Source of the DNA: Pseudopithomyces maydicus
Lineage: Eukaryota; Ascomycota; Dothideomycetes; Pleosporales; Didymosphaeriaceae
Assembly: GCA_026873275.1 (NCBI GenBank)
Contig: JANTUC010000002.1
Span: 1,922,001 to 1,986,000 of the forward strand
Direction: 5' to 3'
DNA: 64,000 bases
This document shows positions 1-11,475 of this stretch, one piece after another (within the stretch, counting starts at the first letter, position 1; each line of letters starts with the position of its first letter). Position numbers and translations under genes: made by a program. The notes under the pieces were generated by a model, which saw nothing but the letters and a program-made list of their open reading frames with translations, was not told the origin of the DNA and searched no databases.

Positions 1-155
1 GTGAAGGGTTTGCTTGCTGACTTCTTTCTGCTGCGACACGGGCGCGCGGTCAGAGACAACAGGTGCACTTACTCTGGCAGCTCGAAGGCCCACGGTAAGC
101 GCCGGCCGGTGGAATCGAAAGCGCGCTCGGCGTCGGGGACGGCGTGGACCTGCAT
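1..155 (-). CDS. partial gene of unknown function (5' end only)
   Basis: The 5' end of a minus-strand gene runs off the left edge. An ATG at 155 opens a frame reading MQVHAVPDAERAF and then FDSTGRRLPWAFELPE. The exon ends at 73 before a strong donor (GTAAGT on the minus strand, 72-67). The acceptor is the CAG ending at 31 or the one ending at 28, giving a 42- or 45-nt intron, and the next exon continues past base 1. Only about 38 residues are visible. I do not recognise the family. Its ATG lies about 400 bp from the start of the divergent F-box-like gene, so the two probably share a promoter. Confidence 0.5.
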
Positions 156-550
156 GGTGGAGCGCGGTGGTGTGGGGGTGGGTTGACGCTGGAGCACCTG
201 CACTTTGTTTATCACGCCCAGGTGGTGGGTGAACATGGGGAGAAACATAAAGTCCGCGGCTTGACGCCACACCCTGCACAGTGTGGCTGGTGCCTTCGAC
301 TAACTTCTTCCGGCACCCACACACTCGACAGCTTCCGAATCGAGCCCCAGGATATCTCATTCGTCAGCCAGCCTGCTGCCTATTCCTTGCCCACGTGTGC
401 CGCCATGGACCTGACTCCTGTCAAGATCAGAGGGAAAGAAAGCGGCCCGGTGCCACCCAGTCCAATCTTCAAAAGGCTCTGACCGTGTCCTTGTCGCAGA
501 TCAAGCAGCCTCGACCATTCAGGTCTATCCAACCAAAGAAGATCACCGCA
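156..550. promoter_or_regulatory. divergent intergenic region
   Basis: A 395-bp spacer lies between the minus-strand gene starting at 155 and the plus-strand gene starting at 551. The frame upstream of 551 stays open to 281, but that part does not look like a conserved protein. I treat it as 5' leader and promoter. No specific binding site is called. Confidence 0.35.
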
Positions 551-1659
551 ATGGTGATCCCGACACTGCAAGGCCTACCACAGGAGCTCCTAGAAATCAT
601 CTTCCTCTACAGCATGAACATTGCCCTGCCACGGAGCTCGCCCATTCTTGGCCGCAGATTATCCGCCCGAACCGTGATCTTGGAGTTTGTCCTACGAGCC
701 TTCTTCCACACTGTAGACCATAAAACCAACTATCGCGACCGCAAGACCTCTGGCGACCCCGTCCTTCAGTCCCAGCTCCTTGCTTGCCGCTTTTTCACCT
801 GGGCCTTCTTCCGCTCCTATGTGCACAAAGCCCACACAACCTTGGTCCAGGAACGAGGCGCCATATGGAAGGCCTCGAGTGTCCAACCGCCTGGTCTTGA
901 AGCCTTTGATGGCCTGCTCCCGTTCAAATTTATGAAGATTACGTACCTGGGGTTCGCTGACGGATTTCATGTCCCGGACAAGCTACTTCACGGCCCTTGG
1001 TCACCCGACAAGGCATCACTCCTCTACGTTCTGGTGTCTCTAAGCGGCGAGCTTGACTGGACAGGCAGCATGGCTGGTGAGGTCGCAAGAGACGGCATCG
1101 TTCAGGCGATAGACGAGAATGCTGAACGAGCAGTGGCCGCACTTGCAGTCTTGCTGGGTGTGGCACAGATGATCGATACAAGTCTTCTCCGGAAGGCTGT
1201 AATGAACCACCGATGCAATTTCAACATCGTGCGACAATTACTTTTCAATGCACAAATCTTGCAACAGGGCTCACCTCGCGACTCCTTGGATTTTTATGGT
1301 GAGTGGCTCACATGGTTCGAAGAAAGCAAGGACTGACTCAATCAATCCCTGTAGACCCGACATTGTGGAGATGGGCAGATGCACACGAAGGAAAAGGGGT
1401 ATTCCTGAAAGATCTCCTGCGCAGAGCCGATAAATTCTCACTAGAGTTCTATCTAGAAGGCGAAGAGGGCACAAGAGCCAGCATTATACCGTTTCCATAC
1501 GGTGGCACCAAATTCGACCCCAGGACGGCTTTCGACACCCGTGTTGGACGTGAGATGCTGGTGCGGCTGTATCAGAACCATGGCAGAAAGATGACAGCAA
1601 GCCCTCGGCGGACAAGGCATAGGCACGTGGTGGAGGAGCTGAACGGTGGAGACAGTTGA
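551..1659 (+). CDS. F-box-like domain protein, 350 aa
   Basis: Two exons, 551-1298 and 1355-1659, are joined across a 56-bp intron (GTGAGT...CCCTGTAG) and give 350 residues. The N-terminus (LPQELLEIIFLYS at about residues 6-18) matches the F-box helix pattern. F-box proteins normally recruit substrates to SCF ubiquitin ligases, and fungi carry many such genes without known substrates. The rest is a divergent helical region with no WD40 or leucine-rich repeats that I can see. I chose the ATG at 551 because the F-box follows it at once. An open frame reaches upstream to 281 but is poor in conserved character. Substrate and role are unknown. Confidence 0.7.
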
Positions 1660-2741
1660 AAAGCCGAATTAGCAACACTGCATCAGGTTCACACATGTGG
1701 AATGTAAAGAAGATGTAAAAATTATAAATGTATTCATGCTACGCCTATCCTCTCGAAGTCGTGGGAACGTTGTGGGCCTGCTTCTTCGAGTTAGTTATCG
1801 GACTCAAGAAAAGTAAGACGCGAAGGAGGCAGTGATGAAGTTCCTCAGTGATCTTGGTGGAAAAAGTAAAATCAGCCCCAAAAATGGGTCATCTACTATC
1901 TATTGCAATTTTTAATCATCGGAAGGGTGATGACAACATATGACGAGTAAGGAAAAACCGGTACACTTACCAAGGGACCAAGAGCTAGGAAAGAGTCCGT
2001 CGGCCAGGCTGCTCATAAGATGCCATCTATTCTGTTGACTGTTAGAATGCAAATCCTTTCTTTAAAGATGAGAAGAAACCCAGTCGTTCAGGTTGAGATT
2101 TTTTCAGAATATGTAAGAAATTGAATATCATAAGTTCCTAAGCCGTTAAGAAACCCCGGCGAGGGTCTCCGACAGAGGACTCAATCGCAAATTTGACTCA
2201 TCAATAAGGAGGGGCCGGGAAAAGGGGAATGAGAATGGAAACGTACCTGTGCTAACGGAAGTAATTGGCTGCGCTGCTGATGTGAGTACAACCTTGCAAC
2301 CGCTGGAGAAAAAAAGATAAGATTGAGCAACCAATCGTACGATAAGGGAGTACCGTCAGAGCAGCAATACTACAGAGCGCTCGTAGACTGGCGCAGCCCA
2401 GGAGATGAGAGGTCGGTCCCAGAACCAAAGATCGAGCCTCTTCACAATCGTCAAGACCGTGCCGGTTGATGTTGTGGGAAAGAGATTGGGAAGATGGAAG
2501 CTGGAGAAAAGAAAAAGGCCAGAGCCTAGTTCGCACGGACCACCTTTCGCTTGCTGACTTGGCGGCTTTGCACGGACCACTTTCACACACCAACAATTCG
2601 GAATTCAGAACATCACCACGACAATCTCGACAACTAACGACAAACAGCCAACGACTCCTTTTTCCGACTGGTACGCCTGGGACCTTCTTTAATACACTCT
2701 TTCTCGGAATCTAACATTCAATTGCAGCACATACCGTCGAA
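1660..2741. other. intergenic, with probable 5' UTR intron of eL14
   Basis: No coding region is recognised in about 1.1 kb. Immediately upstream of the eL14 start, 2671-2727 has a donor (GTACGC), a CTAAC branch-like site and a TTGCAG acceptor. This is a likely 5' UTR intron, common in fungal ribosomal protein genes. The open frames seen here are short and look random. Confidence 0.4.
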
Positions 2742-3293
2742 ATGGGTGACGCCGATATCACAACGAGCGCCTGGAGGCTGGTCGAGGTCGGCCGCGTCGT
2801 CGTTTTCAGCGGCGGCCAATACGATGGACGGATAGCCACCATCGTCGAGATCATCGACCACAAGCGTGTATGGAGTTCTTGCGATCCCGGCTCTCTTGCG
2901 CCGCTCACAGGATATTAGGTGCTTGTCGACGGTCCCTCCAAGGACGCCCCCGTGCCTCGCCAGGCTATTGCCCTCGCCAAGGTGTCCCTCACCCCCATCG
3001 TCATTCCCAAGTTGCCCCGCGCCACCGGACGTGGCTTTGTCGCACAGCAGTGGGAGAAGCACGAGGTCGAGAAGAAGTGGGCCGAGAGCAGCTGGTCCAA
3101 GAAGCGCGCTCAGTTCCAGAAGAGGAGGCAGCTCAACGACTTCGAGCGCTTCAAGGTCTTGAAGCTCAGGAAGCAGGTGGGTAGCTCCGGCTCGACCCGT
3201 GGAGATATACGTCACGAGAGCATCTGACTAACTTTGCCACAGGCCCGTTTTGAGGTCCGCAAGTCTCTCGCCAAGGTCCGCAGCGCAGCATAG
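2742..3293 (+). CDS. rpl14: 60S ribosomal protein eL14
   Basis: Three exons (2742-2867, 2919-3176, 3243-3293) give 144 residues, the normal length for fungal eL14. The start MGDADITTSAWRLVEVGR leads into the KOW/SH3-like barrel (GRVVVFSGGQYDGRIATIVEI, residues 18-38). The basic C-terminus contains QRRQLNDFERFK-type sequence and ends SLAKVRSAA. The introns are 51 and 66 bp, both GT-AG, and the phases agree. The protein is a structural component of the large ribosomal subunit. The upstream ATG context (GAAATGG) and the conserved N-terminus fix the start. Confidence 0.95.
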
Positions 3294-4101
3294 ATGGTAT
3301 CAACGGCGTCGGGGGTAGGGAAGGCGGGTGCTTCGTCCCAGGTCACAGCGGAGAGCACCCGTACGTCATGATCAATTCGAAAGGCTATCCACGGCATTCA
3401 AAATTTCCAACCTGAACGGGGCGAATGATTACCTGTTCGGCATGGTGCAATTCGGATCGGGAGGTTAAGCCGACTCTCTCATGTGAGCATGTAGAAAGAG
3501 TCAATTCCAAAGTTCATGAACCCAACATTAGCATTTCTGTAATTGATATCCACTTTTGTCATCACATTTCACCCGTTTTGGAAGATGGAACATATGTCCA
3601 CAGTCTCATATGCACCTATCTCCCAACCTTCGCCTGGTCATCATGCAAGCAAGTGTACTAGTGTGCCATGAGGCGTTCGTAGCTCTAGGCCATGTAATTG
3701 CTCCGAGAATATATTGCATACTGCTCCATGTACATGGTAGTTCGTGGCACCCGTTTATTGTCTGGATTAACAGAATATACCGCAGTCTCATAGTTCCACA
3801 TTTTGTCGACTGTTGTGAAGCAGGCTAGCATCACCCGCCTCTGTGAAGACTTGTCCGCGCAACAAATAATGCTATTTTAAAAACTTATTGTGAATGATGT
3901 CTAAGCCAGCTCGGCTGATTGACATCAGAATATCGTCTCCAATATTGACGTTGTACGTTCTCCCTGTACATGCCGTTCACTTTGACTTCGTATGGTCTTG
4001 GCGATCAGCCGGCGCTCGCTTCGCTTGAATTTCCGTTTCCACTCAGCGGACCACCAAACGCCAAATACGACGCCCACCACAAAATCAGTAGACAACTCAC
4101 C
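3294..4101. other. intergenic
   Basis: About 0.8 kb lies between eL14 and NAC-alpha. It probably contains the eL14 3' UTR and the EGD2 promoter and leader. Nothing else is recognised. Confidence 0.4.
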
Positions 4102-4878
4102 ATGGCGAACCCACGCATTGAGGAAATCAGCGACGAGCCGGAGAAGAAGAACGTCGAGGTCGAGGAGGCAGACTCTGACTCCGAATCCGAGGGCGAGGCT
4201 GAGGGCAACATCCCCGCAGGTGCCTCCGTTGCTGTGCACTCGCGCAATGAGAAGAAGGCACGCAAGGCCATCGGCAAGCTTGGCCTGAAGCACATTGAGG
4301 GCATCACCCGTGTGACGCTCCGCCGGCCCAAGGGAGTGAGTGCAGCCCATGCAATGGGTGCTGAAGATGTCACCCCACACCCGAGACAGCTTCAGCAACC
4401 CCATCATCACGATTCAAATTTCAGCTGACACCAGATCTAGATTCTTTTCGTCATCAACCAACCCGATGTCTACAAGTCGCCATCCAGCAACACGTACATG
4501 TGTGTTTTCCCCATGACAACCCCGCCATTGCGTCACTGACAGCCGTGCAGCATCTTCGGCGAGGCTAAGATTGAGGACCTGAACTCCACCGCGCAGGCCA
4601 ATGCTGCTCAGCAGCTCGCCGCACAGGAGGCTGCCAGCCACGACCACTCTGGCCACGACCATGAGGGTCACGATCACGGCAAGGGCAAGGCCGTCGAGGC
4701 TCCCAAGGACGAGGAAGAGGAAGAGGATGATGACGAGGAGGTCGACGACTCTGGCCTGGAGACCAAGGACATTGAGCTTGTCATGCAACAAGCAAGCGTG
4801 TCAAGGAAGAAGGCCGTCAAAGCTCTGAAGGAGAACGACAATGATATTGTCAACTCCATCATGGCACTCAGCATATAG
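4102..4878 (+). CDS. egd2: nascent polypeptide-associated complex subunit alpha
   Basis: Exons 4102-4335, 4441-4499 and 4551-4878 give 206 residues. The protein has an acidic N-terminus (about residues 1-45), the NAC domain (RNEKKARKAIGKLGL, then ITRVTLRRPKG, ILFVINQPDVYKSP and NTYIIFGEAKIEDL) and a C-terminal UBA domain (ETKDIELVMQQASVSRKKAV). NAC-alpha pairs with NAC-beta at the ribosome exit tunnel and binds nascent chains. The second intron splits an Ile codon, and the join restores the family-typical IIFGE. A His/Gly/Asp-rich linker (about residues 128-150) precedes an acidic run. Introns are 105 and 51 bp. Confidence 0.95.
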
Positions 4879-5271
4879 GCTGGATAGCTTGCGATGCATT
4901 ACGGCCATGGCTGGAAAGAGGAATGGAATGGCTTCTTCCGGAGCTATCACGACCTATAGACTCCACACATAAGCTATATTCGAGCAACCCAAATATCTTG
5001 GTGCCCTCGCACATCCCAATTCCGCCCTACTTGTCGTGATGTGTTTACACCGTACCCAATGCACCCATTTGGCATGCACGACAATCGCCGACTGGTGTCT
5101 GTTGACGCTGTGCGCGGTGTGCCATTTTGTTGATTATCCGCCCGTGTCCGGCTCTTGAGAACTCGCGTCAATGGCTAGCGTGCCAAGAGCCAGGCTTCGG
5201 TCGTGGTCGCTCAACTCCTGCGAACTTTCATTGCGACCTATCCCCACCAAACCGCCCGAATCCATCACACA
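4879..5271. other. intergenic
   Basis: A 393-bp spacer between NAC-alpha and ATP7 on the same strand. No further gene is seen. Confidence 0.4.
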
Positions 5272-6043
5272 ATGTCTGTCGGAGTATGTCCCTCCATCCC
5301 TCGCATCTCTCGAAGCTCTGCGTAGCTCAATTGCTGCTTCCGGAGTGCCAACCACTGCTCAATGGCACCCGGTCGGAAGAATTCGAAGGTCGCAAAACTG
5401 ACAGCTAGCAGCGCAGCGCCGCCCTCAAGATCGACTGGACCAGGATTGGCACCCAGCTCGGCCTCAAAGGTCAAACCGCCGCCGCCCTCCAGAGCTTCAA
5501 GAAGCGCAACGACGATGCACGCCGCAAAGTGACCGTTCTCTCGGAGCAGCCCCAAACGGTCGACTTCGCTTACTACCGCTCCGTTCTCAAGAACACGGCC
5601 ATCGTCGATGAGATCGAGAAGCAGTTCAGCGCTTTCAAGCCGCAGACTTATGACGTCGGAAGGCAGATCAAGGCCATCGAGGCGTTTGAGGCACAGGCTG
5701 TGAAGAGCGCCGAGGAGACCAAGAGCGTGGTAGACCGGGAGTTGAGCGATCTGCAGAAGACCTTGAAGAACATCGAGGAGGCCAGGTCATTTGACGAGCT
5801 GACTGTGGTATGTATCCGATGCAGATGAAAGGGCTGCATGGCAGATGCTGATGAACGTATAGGATGAAGTTGCCGCCGCCCAGCCTGATATTGATAAGCG
5901 CACCGAGCAGCTTGTGTCCAAGGGTCGCTGGGCTGTTCCGGGATACAAGGTAAGACCAACTTGAACTATTTCCGGATTCCTTGGTCCTGTCCAGATGGCT
6001 AATATCTTTACAGGAGAAGTTCGGAGACCTCTCGGTGCTCTAA
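5272..6043 (+). CDS. atp7: mitochondrial ATP synthase subunit d
   Basis: Four exons (5272-5283, 5412-5807, 5863-5949, 6014-6043) give 174 residues, the family's usual size. After a 12-nt first exon (MSVG) the protein reads RSAALKIDWTRIG, then SFKKRNDDARRK and SEQPQTVDFAYYRSVL, all diagnostic of subunit d. The C-terminus is GRWAVPGYKEKFGDLSVL. Subunit d belongs to the peripheral stalk of F1Fo-ATP synthase. Introns are 128, 55 and 64 bp. The first acceptor is the CAG ending at 5411; a TAG three bases upstream is also in frame and would add one Gln. Confidence 0.93.
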
Positions 6044-7041
6044 GCGTTTCTTTCCTCTTTTCCAAATATCCCGATCTGGGTTGTACTACCTACGTGTGAA
6101 TAGTTTCCAGGTCTCAATGCAATCATAGATCACAGCACCTAGTCTTGTCCGCCTGGATCTCTCTCTCAAGTGATTTCTTCACCTACTTCTCTCTGAGTCC
6201 ATTCACGTTTGGATTCATCAATGTCAATCATTGGCTGCTTAATTGTGAAGCTATGAGTGAGTACTGGAAGGCATTAGATGAGGTGGTTTCTTTACTATTT
6301 CGACAGTCCTCCCTTTATGTGTCGTGGTAGCGGTCTGGATCTTGTGTATGTGCTACCTTAAATACACTCAGAGTCTCCTCTCTAGAACCAATCTTTACTT
6401 CTTTATGTTTAACCGTGTAGCTTAACACCCATGACCTGTCCGCGTCTATAGAGGTCGGGTGGAAGGTTCAGTACGAGAATTAAAGCTTCACCGATCATTT
6501 TCATAAATTTGTGTAGCTATCAAAGAGGTATAGGTTTTCAGAACCTGGTTTGTTCGTCAAATTACCTTAAGCATGCAATTCTTACGACCAGATTTTCCAT
6601 TCAGGGCTAACACTCACTACATACCTGATCTGAATCCCGAAGTAGAAGTCAATTTACTTCAATAAGAGTCTTGGCCAATCATTTGTTTCGACGTTAGCCA
6701 CGCGCGAGACTTGAAAATACGACGTGCATATGCAAATAACCGAGAGCCGGAAAACTTGCTCATTCACACCGCAGCTGCAAGGACCGAAACGGACGTAGTG
6801 ACCCGTCCCTTGTGCCTTCACTAGGTACATGCACATAGCAATTGTCATCGGAATGTTCGCAAATGCGCGCAGCCATGAAGTCATCACATCCAAGCAATTT
6901 ACACAAGGTGGCTTTGTACGGCAACTTACATACCTACTACAAAACCCGGATGTCTGGTGACCGGTCTGACCGTTTTATATCAACTCCCAAACTTCTTCAC
7001 CTGCGGAACCAAAGTAAAATTTGACATTCATACCATACAAT
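6044..7041. other. intergenic
   Basis: About 1 kb with no recognised gene. Base composition becomes noticeably more AT-rich here and stays so to about 15 kb. Confidence 0.4.
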
Positions 7042-7915
7042 ATGAGAGCCCTTATCTTGACAGTGGTACTTGCTGCCCTACCTGTCACCCTTTCAAAGCA
7101 AACCCAACCCCCCATCACCAATACCACAATACTACCCGTGAATTTTGGAATGCTAGTATTCCCGGGATTTCAAGCTCTCGATGTCTTTGGTCCTTTGGAC
7201 GCTCTTAGTACGCTTCGCCTTTCTTCGTGACCCTGCATTTCCTATGCTTCGACGTAAGCCATTGTTCTAACAGGCATTTTGGAAGATCTATTGTCAGGGA
7301 TCTATAACCTTAGCAGCAGTATGCATCTTGATATTATTGCGCAGGATTTGTCCCCAGCATCAACGCAGAGATACAGCACATTGGGCGCCTGGGGCGAGCA
7401 AGTTGTTGTAACGACTACATTCGACGAAGTCATAACATCACAAAAAACACTCGACGTACTGCTCATACCCGGTGGTGGAGGCACACGGGCATCCATGGAA
7501 GCTGAAATTGCATTTGTCAAAACAATGTTTCCCAAGGTCTCATCTCTCTAGAAAGCTGCATTTGTGTTCCAATATCTGATTGGTATTGTAGGTCAAATAC
7601 GTTCTGACAGTATGCACGGGAGCCACAATCGCATCAAGAGCAGGCATTCTCGACGGACGCAAAGCGACTACCAATAAGAATGCTTGGGCTTGGGCTACTT
7701 CTACAGGTCCGAGTGTTGACTGGCAGCGTACAGCACGATGGGTAGTGGACGGAAATGTTTGGACTTCCTCTGGCGTTTCGGCGGGAATTGACCTGTTGCT
7801 TGCATGGATAGGTCATGTGTATGGAGAAGCGGTGGCGCAGTACGTGTCTGATTCAATGGAATACAGACGTACGCTAAACTCGACGGACGATCCTTTTGCG
7901 GTCATTTGGTCATGA
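7042..7915 (+). CDS. secreted DJ-1/PfpI-family protein, 250 aa
   Basis: Exons 7042-7207, 7274-7536 and 7592-7915 give 250 residues. A signal peptide (MRALILTVVLAALPVTLS) precedes a class I glutamine-amidotransferase-like fold. Visible motifs are MLVFPGFQALDVFGPLDAL near residue 40, DVLLIPGGGGTRA near 125 and VCTGATIASRAGILDGRKATTN near 150. The Cys of VCTGA is the usual nucleophilic-elbow residue of the isonitrile hydratase/AraC-type branch. Most relatives are cytosolic, so the signal peptide suggests secretion or a vacuolar route. The reaction is unknown. Introns are 66 and 55 bp with matching phases. Confidence 0.87.
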
Positions 7916-8261
7916 ATTAAGACCACGTATAGATAGTTGTGTGAGAACCGACCAACCTGGCACAGTAATACTGCACAGGGTTCAATGAACCGTGAAGTAG
8001 CAAGAAGGTACTTAGCAATCACCATACCCAGATTGTTACGACCAAGGGAGGAAACATCCAATCAGATACAGATATCTTGGCTTGGTTCTACGACATGTTT
8101 TTTTAGAAGTTGCTCAGTTCCGAATGTTACTGATTCTGTTATGTCCAAGAATAACATGTAGTATATAAAACTCTTGAATTCCTTTATGTATGCCGTCTAG
8201 AGGTGCACATCTATAAGGTCATCCTGCGAAAATCTAAGTATAGTTCGATGAACAAAGCCAG

Positions 8262-8477
8262 CTAGCCTCTATACGTACCATGGGGATTCCATCTAATCAC
8301 CCTCTGCGCAGGCGTAGGTTCCACTTCAGGTTCGGACATCGTCAATTCGACATCGCCTCTCGGTGTTTTCTTTCGTTTTCCTGTCGCCGAATAAATGATG
8401 CCAACAATTGAAGCAAGCAACATGACTCCGAGAGGTACGCCGATGCCTATAGAAGCCGAAGTCGTGAGTTGGGTCAT
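8262..8477 (-). CDS. possible 3' exon or relic of a single-pass membrane protein
   Basis: A 71-residue frame reads as a Ser/Thr-rich stub, a transmembrane helix (IGIGVPLGVMLLASIVGII), a basic stop-transfer (SATGKRKK) and an acidic tail with PEVEPTPAQR. This is the usual C-terminal layout of fungal single-pass cell-surface proteins. No convincing ectodomain exon was found upstream. A frame at 8776-8537 contains FACISYCQNNPSSLC but could not be joined. It is either the last exon of a gene I cannot reconstruct or a decayed remnant. Confidence 0.3.
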   Translation of the reverse strand: MTQLTTSASIGIGVPLGVMLLASIVGIIYSATGKRKKTPRGDVELTMSEPEVEPTPAQRVIRWNPHGTYRG

Positions 8478-9997
8478 ATTATAAGTCTTGATGGCTCAGT
8501 CTTCTGTAAGATCGCCCACAATGTCGCACGCACTTGTTACTGTGTCAAACTACTGAATTTGAGCCCAGAAGGTATGCTCAATAGTAGAAGGCTAGTGTGC
8601 GAGGTCCAAGAATAGCTATATTGCATGAGTTCAAATCGCGGGTCGTTTTGTGGCGAAATGGTTGCTCCACCCAGTAACTGACCTTGTAAAGTGCGATCGC
8701 ACAAGCTTGAGGGATTGTTCTGGCAGTAACTGATACATGCAAAGCTCCTATTGGGGGAATGGACGGTTTGTTGCAAAGCAAGTTTAGCATAAATATATTA
8801 TGGAAGAGACGCTCCAAGAAGCATATTACACGCCACCAGGCTTGATTGAATTTGGGTTGTTCACCTCGCAGGATGCAGCACGATCGAGGCTATCATATGT
8901 ACCTATGTTCGTTCATAGCGCGATTAACACCCTGGGTCGTTACTATATCCGCTCAGTCACCTTCCTGTCAGGGTCTAGACGATCATTGACGGGAAGAGCT
9001 TATTGTGGGAAAAGCTTTCAAGCTGCCGTGTCGAGCAGAAACATCCCAACAAATCTGGTATATCGCGGTCATGTCCTCCTCTATTCCCCTTTTTGATTGA
9101 CTCCAAAGCCTAATCAATCGATTAGATAACACTTCGTTGGAAATATATTGTTGCGGCTAAGGTTGAGGCCATGCACATTAGTCAGGACTTATCTAAGCTT
9201 AATAATTCTACCTCTGCACTCTATTGGATCTTCACCCCAACCCTGTAGGGCGAGATATTTTTGTGAATATTGCACTTAGGGAAGGATTCAAGTGTATTTT
9301 GGCTATCTTTTCATGCGCCAAGTCTTTGGAAATCGTTGAGTTCCCACCCTACATACATCTGTATGTATACGTGCATGCATACATACATGTATTGCAAGGG
9401 ATCGACCAGATGTCATGTCGATATAACTCAGATTTTCGATTGAAATCGCTATTCGTAAAAGGTGATCATTTTTACGTAGCGATGGTTCACGTAGCGATAG
9501 TCTTCAAAACTTGGGTTTCAAATCTGTGTCAGATGTTGTTAGCTCGTTTGAGACGCGCAACAACGGAGAAAGTCGCGGATGAACTGAAAGCAACAATCCA
9601 CAATTCGTTCTGTCAATTTCGTTGACGAAAGAGAAGCGTAAGCATGAAATCGAGAGCTACGTGCGCAATTTCTCAACCAGAGACAGTGTTGCCATCAATC
9701 AGTTTCTTGGGGATGTAGAACAGTGGTCTCTCCACCGTCTCGAAAACCATGTCGGATCTGTGCAGAGTCCCGACTTCTCGCGTTGCGCATTAGAACCTAG
9801 CGTCCCGAGAATTCCCACGTTAATGCGAACCTTAGCAGCACATAGATGATGTTCTCACGCTTCAATTTACCCTTCCATGTACATTTCCAGAGACGAGACC
9901 TACATAGGTACACCATCTACAGAACCAACGTCAATTGAGAAACGCCTCCAAACATATTGCTCCACCGACGTGTCGTGCACTCCAAAATTCTCATACA
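8478..9997. other. intergenic, AT-rich
   Basis: No supported gene. An open frame at 9224-9625 has biased, non-conserved composition and is rejected. Around 9350-9395 there is a stretch of TACATA/TGTATG repeats that can fold on itself. Confidence 0.35.
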
Positions 9998-11475
9998 ATG
10001 CTTTCTCTAAGCACACTATTGTCGCTACCCGTGTTCTTATCCACCACAATCGTCACTTTCGCGCTTGCTGCGCCTGGGGGTTCACCACAGGGCTCGGATG
10101 GGTCGGACGGCTACATTGACGTCGATAAAAAAGATCTCTTCTTAGACTATGCTGCGTCATTGACAGGTGGTGAAGGGTGTAGAGACAAGGATCTCAAATG
10201 GATTCGCGACGGCTTTCATGAAATGAATAAGTTGTTCGCCGCTGCGCAAGGCCCTGACTTTGAAAGAGAATGCGAAATCGAGTTCTTTGGCCGACCATAC
10301 CGGATAAGCAATTATACAGATATAATAAGTGGCAACTTACGTCGCGCCGCACTGTACGCCAGTTTACAAGACGACGAGCTAAGAAATAAGGATATCCATG
10401 TACGCTGTGACGACCCTGCGGACATGTGTGAGGAGGGGAATAAGAAAGATGGGAAACACCCAGCATACAATATTGGAAATGAGCCGCACATCAACTTTTG
10501 CAAAAGATATTTCGATTTGGATCCACTGGATGAGCAGGTCAACGATGAGTCTGGGAATGAGCTATCAAAGTTGGCCCTAGGGAGATACATCAATCGAGGT
10601 GAGAATATGCTAAGTAAGTAGAGAGTTTGATGAGGCTGATACGTGCATGTAGCTTCCCTGTGGGCACGAATGGTGATGCATATAAGCGAAATTGGTACAG
10701 CCGTCGTAGTGAAGCCAGTTCCAAACCTGCAACCAAATGCTACGCGCGAGTGGATCACAGATAAATCAACGGGTGCCATGAACACTTCTATTCTGTATGA
10801 AAGCCTACTTTTGTCATTTTAATATGGACGGTTGCTAAAGAGCTTTCCCAGATCAGGCGTCTCTGACGACTATAAAGAAACGCTGGGCCCGAACATTCGG
10901 ACATTCAGGTACGCGTATGGTGTGACCAGGGCAAAGCTTCTAGCTACTTTATCTACTCAGACGGAGTACGACGCGCTAAACAATGCCGAAAACTATGCAC
11001 TGTATGCGCTGGCACGCTATGTCATTCAGCAAAAAGGGTTCTTTCCAAATATGCCTATTGTGGCTTTCGGTAATGACATGGCAGTCTTGACGAACGACCA
11101 AAGTATGAATTTCCTCCATATCAGATAGATGTTTTACTTCTTTCATGTTTGCGTTTCTATGGCTGATACGGTGTTTATCTGATATTCAATTCCCCTGTTC
11201 AGATTTCTCTTACTGACCAGTTCTTTCCATCTCTAGTCCTCGACGGTGATAGTAAAAAGTCCGCTTGCTTTGATATGACGGACGTTGTGTAAATATCCTA
11301 AACACAGACTTGGAAAAATTCTTGCTGACACGTTCACAGGCCACATCCTAAAAACATAATTGTAAATGGAGAAAACTTGTCATCAGGGACGGCAAAACCT
11401 CTGGAGTGCCTAGTTCCAACTAGAGTTCTTGGGTGGATTGTTGTTTCGCTTCTGCTATCGAATGCGATGGCCTAG
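9998..11475 (+). CDS. GPI-anchored M35-like metallopeptidase homologue, zinc motif disrupted
   Basis: Five exons (9998-10598, 10653-10794, 10852-11102, 11237-11288, 11340-11475) give 393 residues in consistent phase. The signal peptide is MLSLSTLLSLPVFLSTTIV. The middle contains NFCKRYFDLDPLD and the tail YGVTRAKLLA plus ALNNAENYALYALARYV, typical of deuterolysin-like secreted peptidases. The end (PTRVLGWIVVSLLLSNAMA) looks like a GPI-attachment signal. At the expected HExxH position the frame reads ARMVMHISEIG, so the zinc His and catalytic Glu are missing. A CAC-GAA-TGG (His-Glu-Trp) run at 10665-10673 lies in another frame, two bases before ATGCAT. An alternative first donor (10614) leaves a 39-nt intron. 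The gene may be inactive or affected by an indel. Confidence 0.72.

Noticed and set aside
4336..4440. Unspliced reading through the first EGD2 intron
   Set aside because: The extra residues are not in the NAC domain, and splicing gives the exact family sequence.
9224..9625. 133-codon open frame in an AT-rich spacer
   Set aside because: No ATG context, repeat-like TACATA content and no protein-like conservation.
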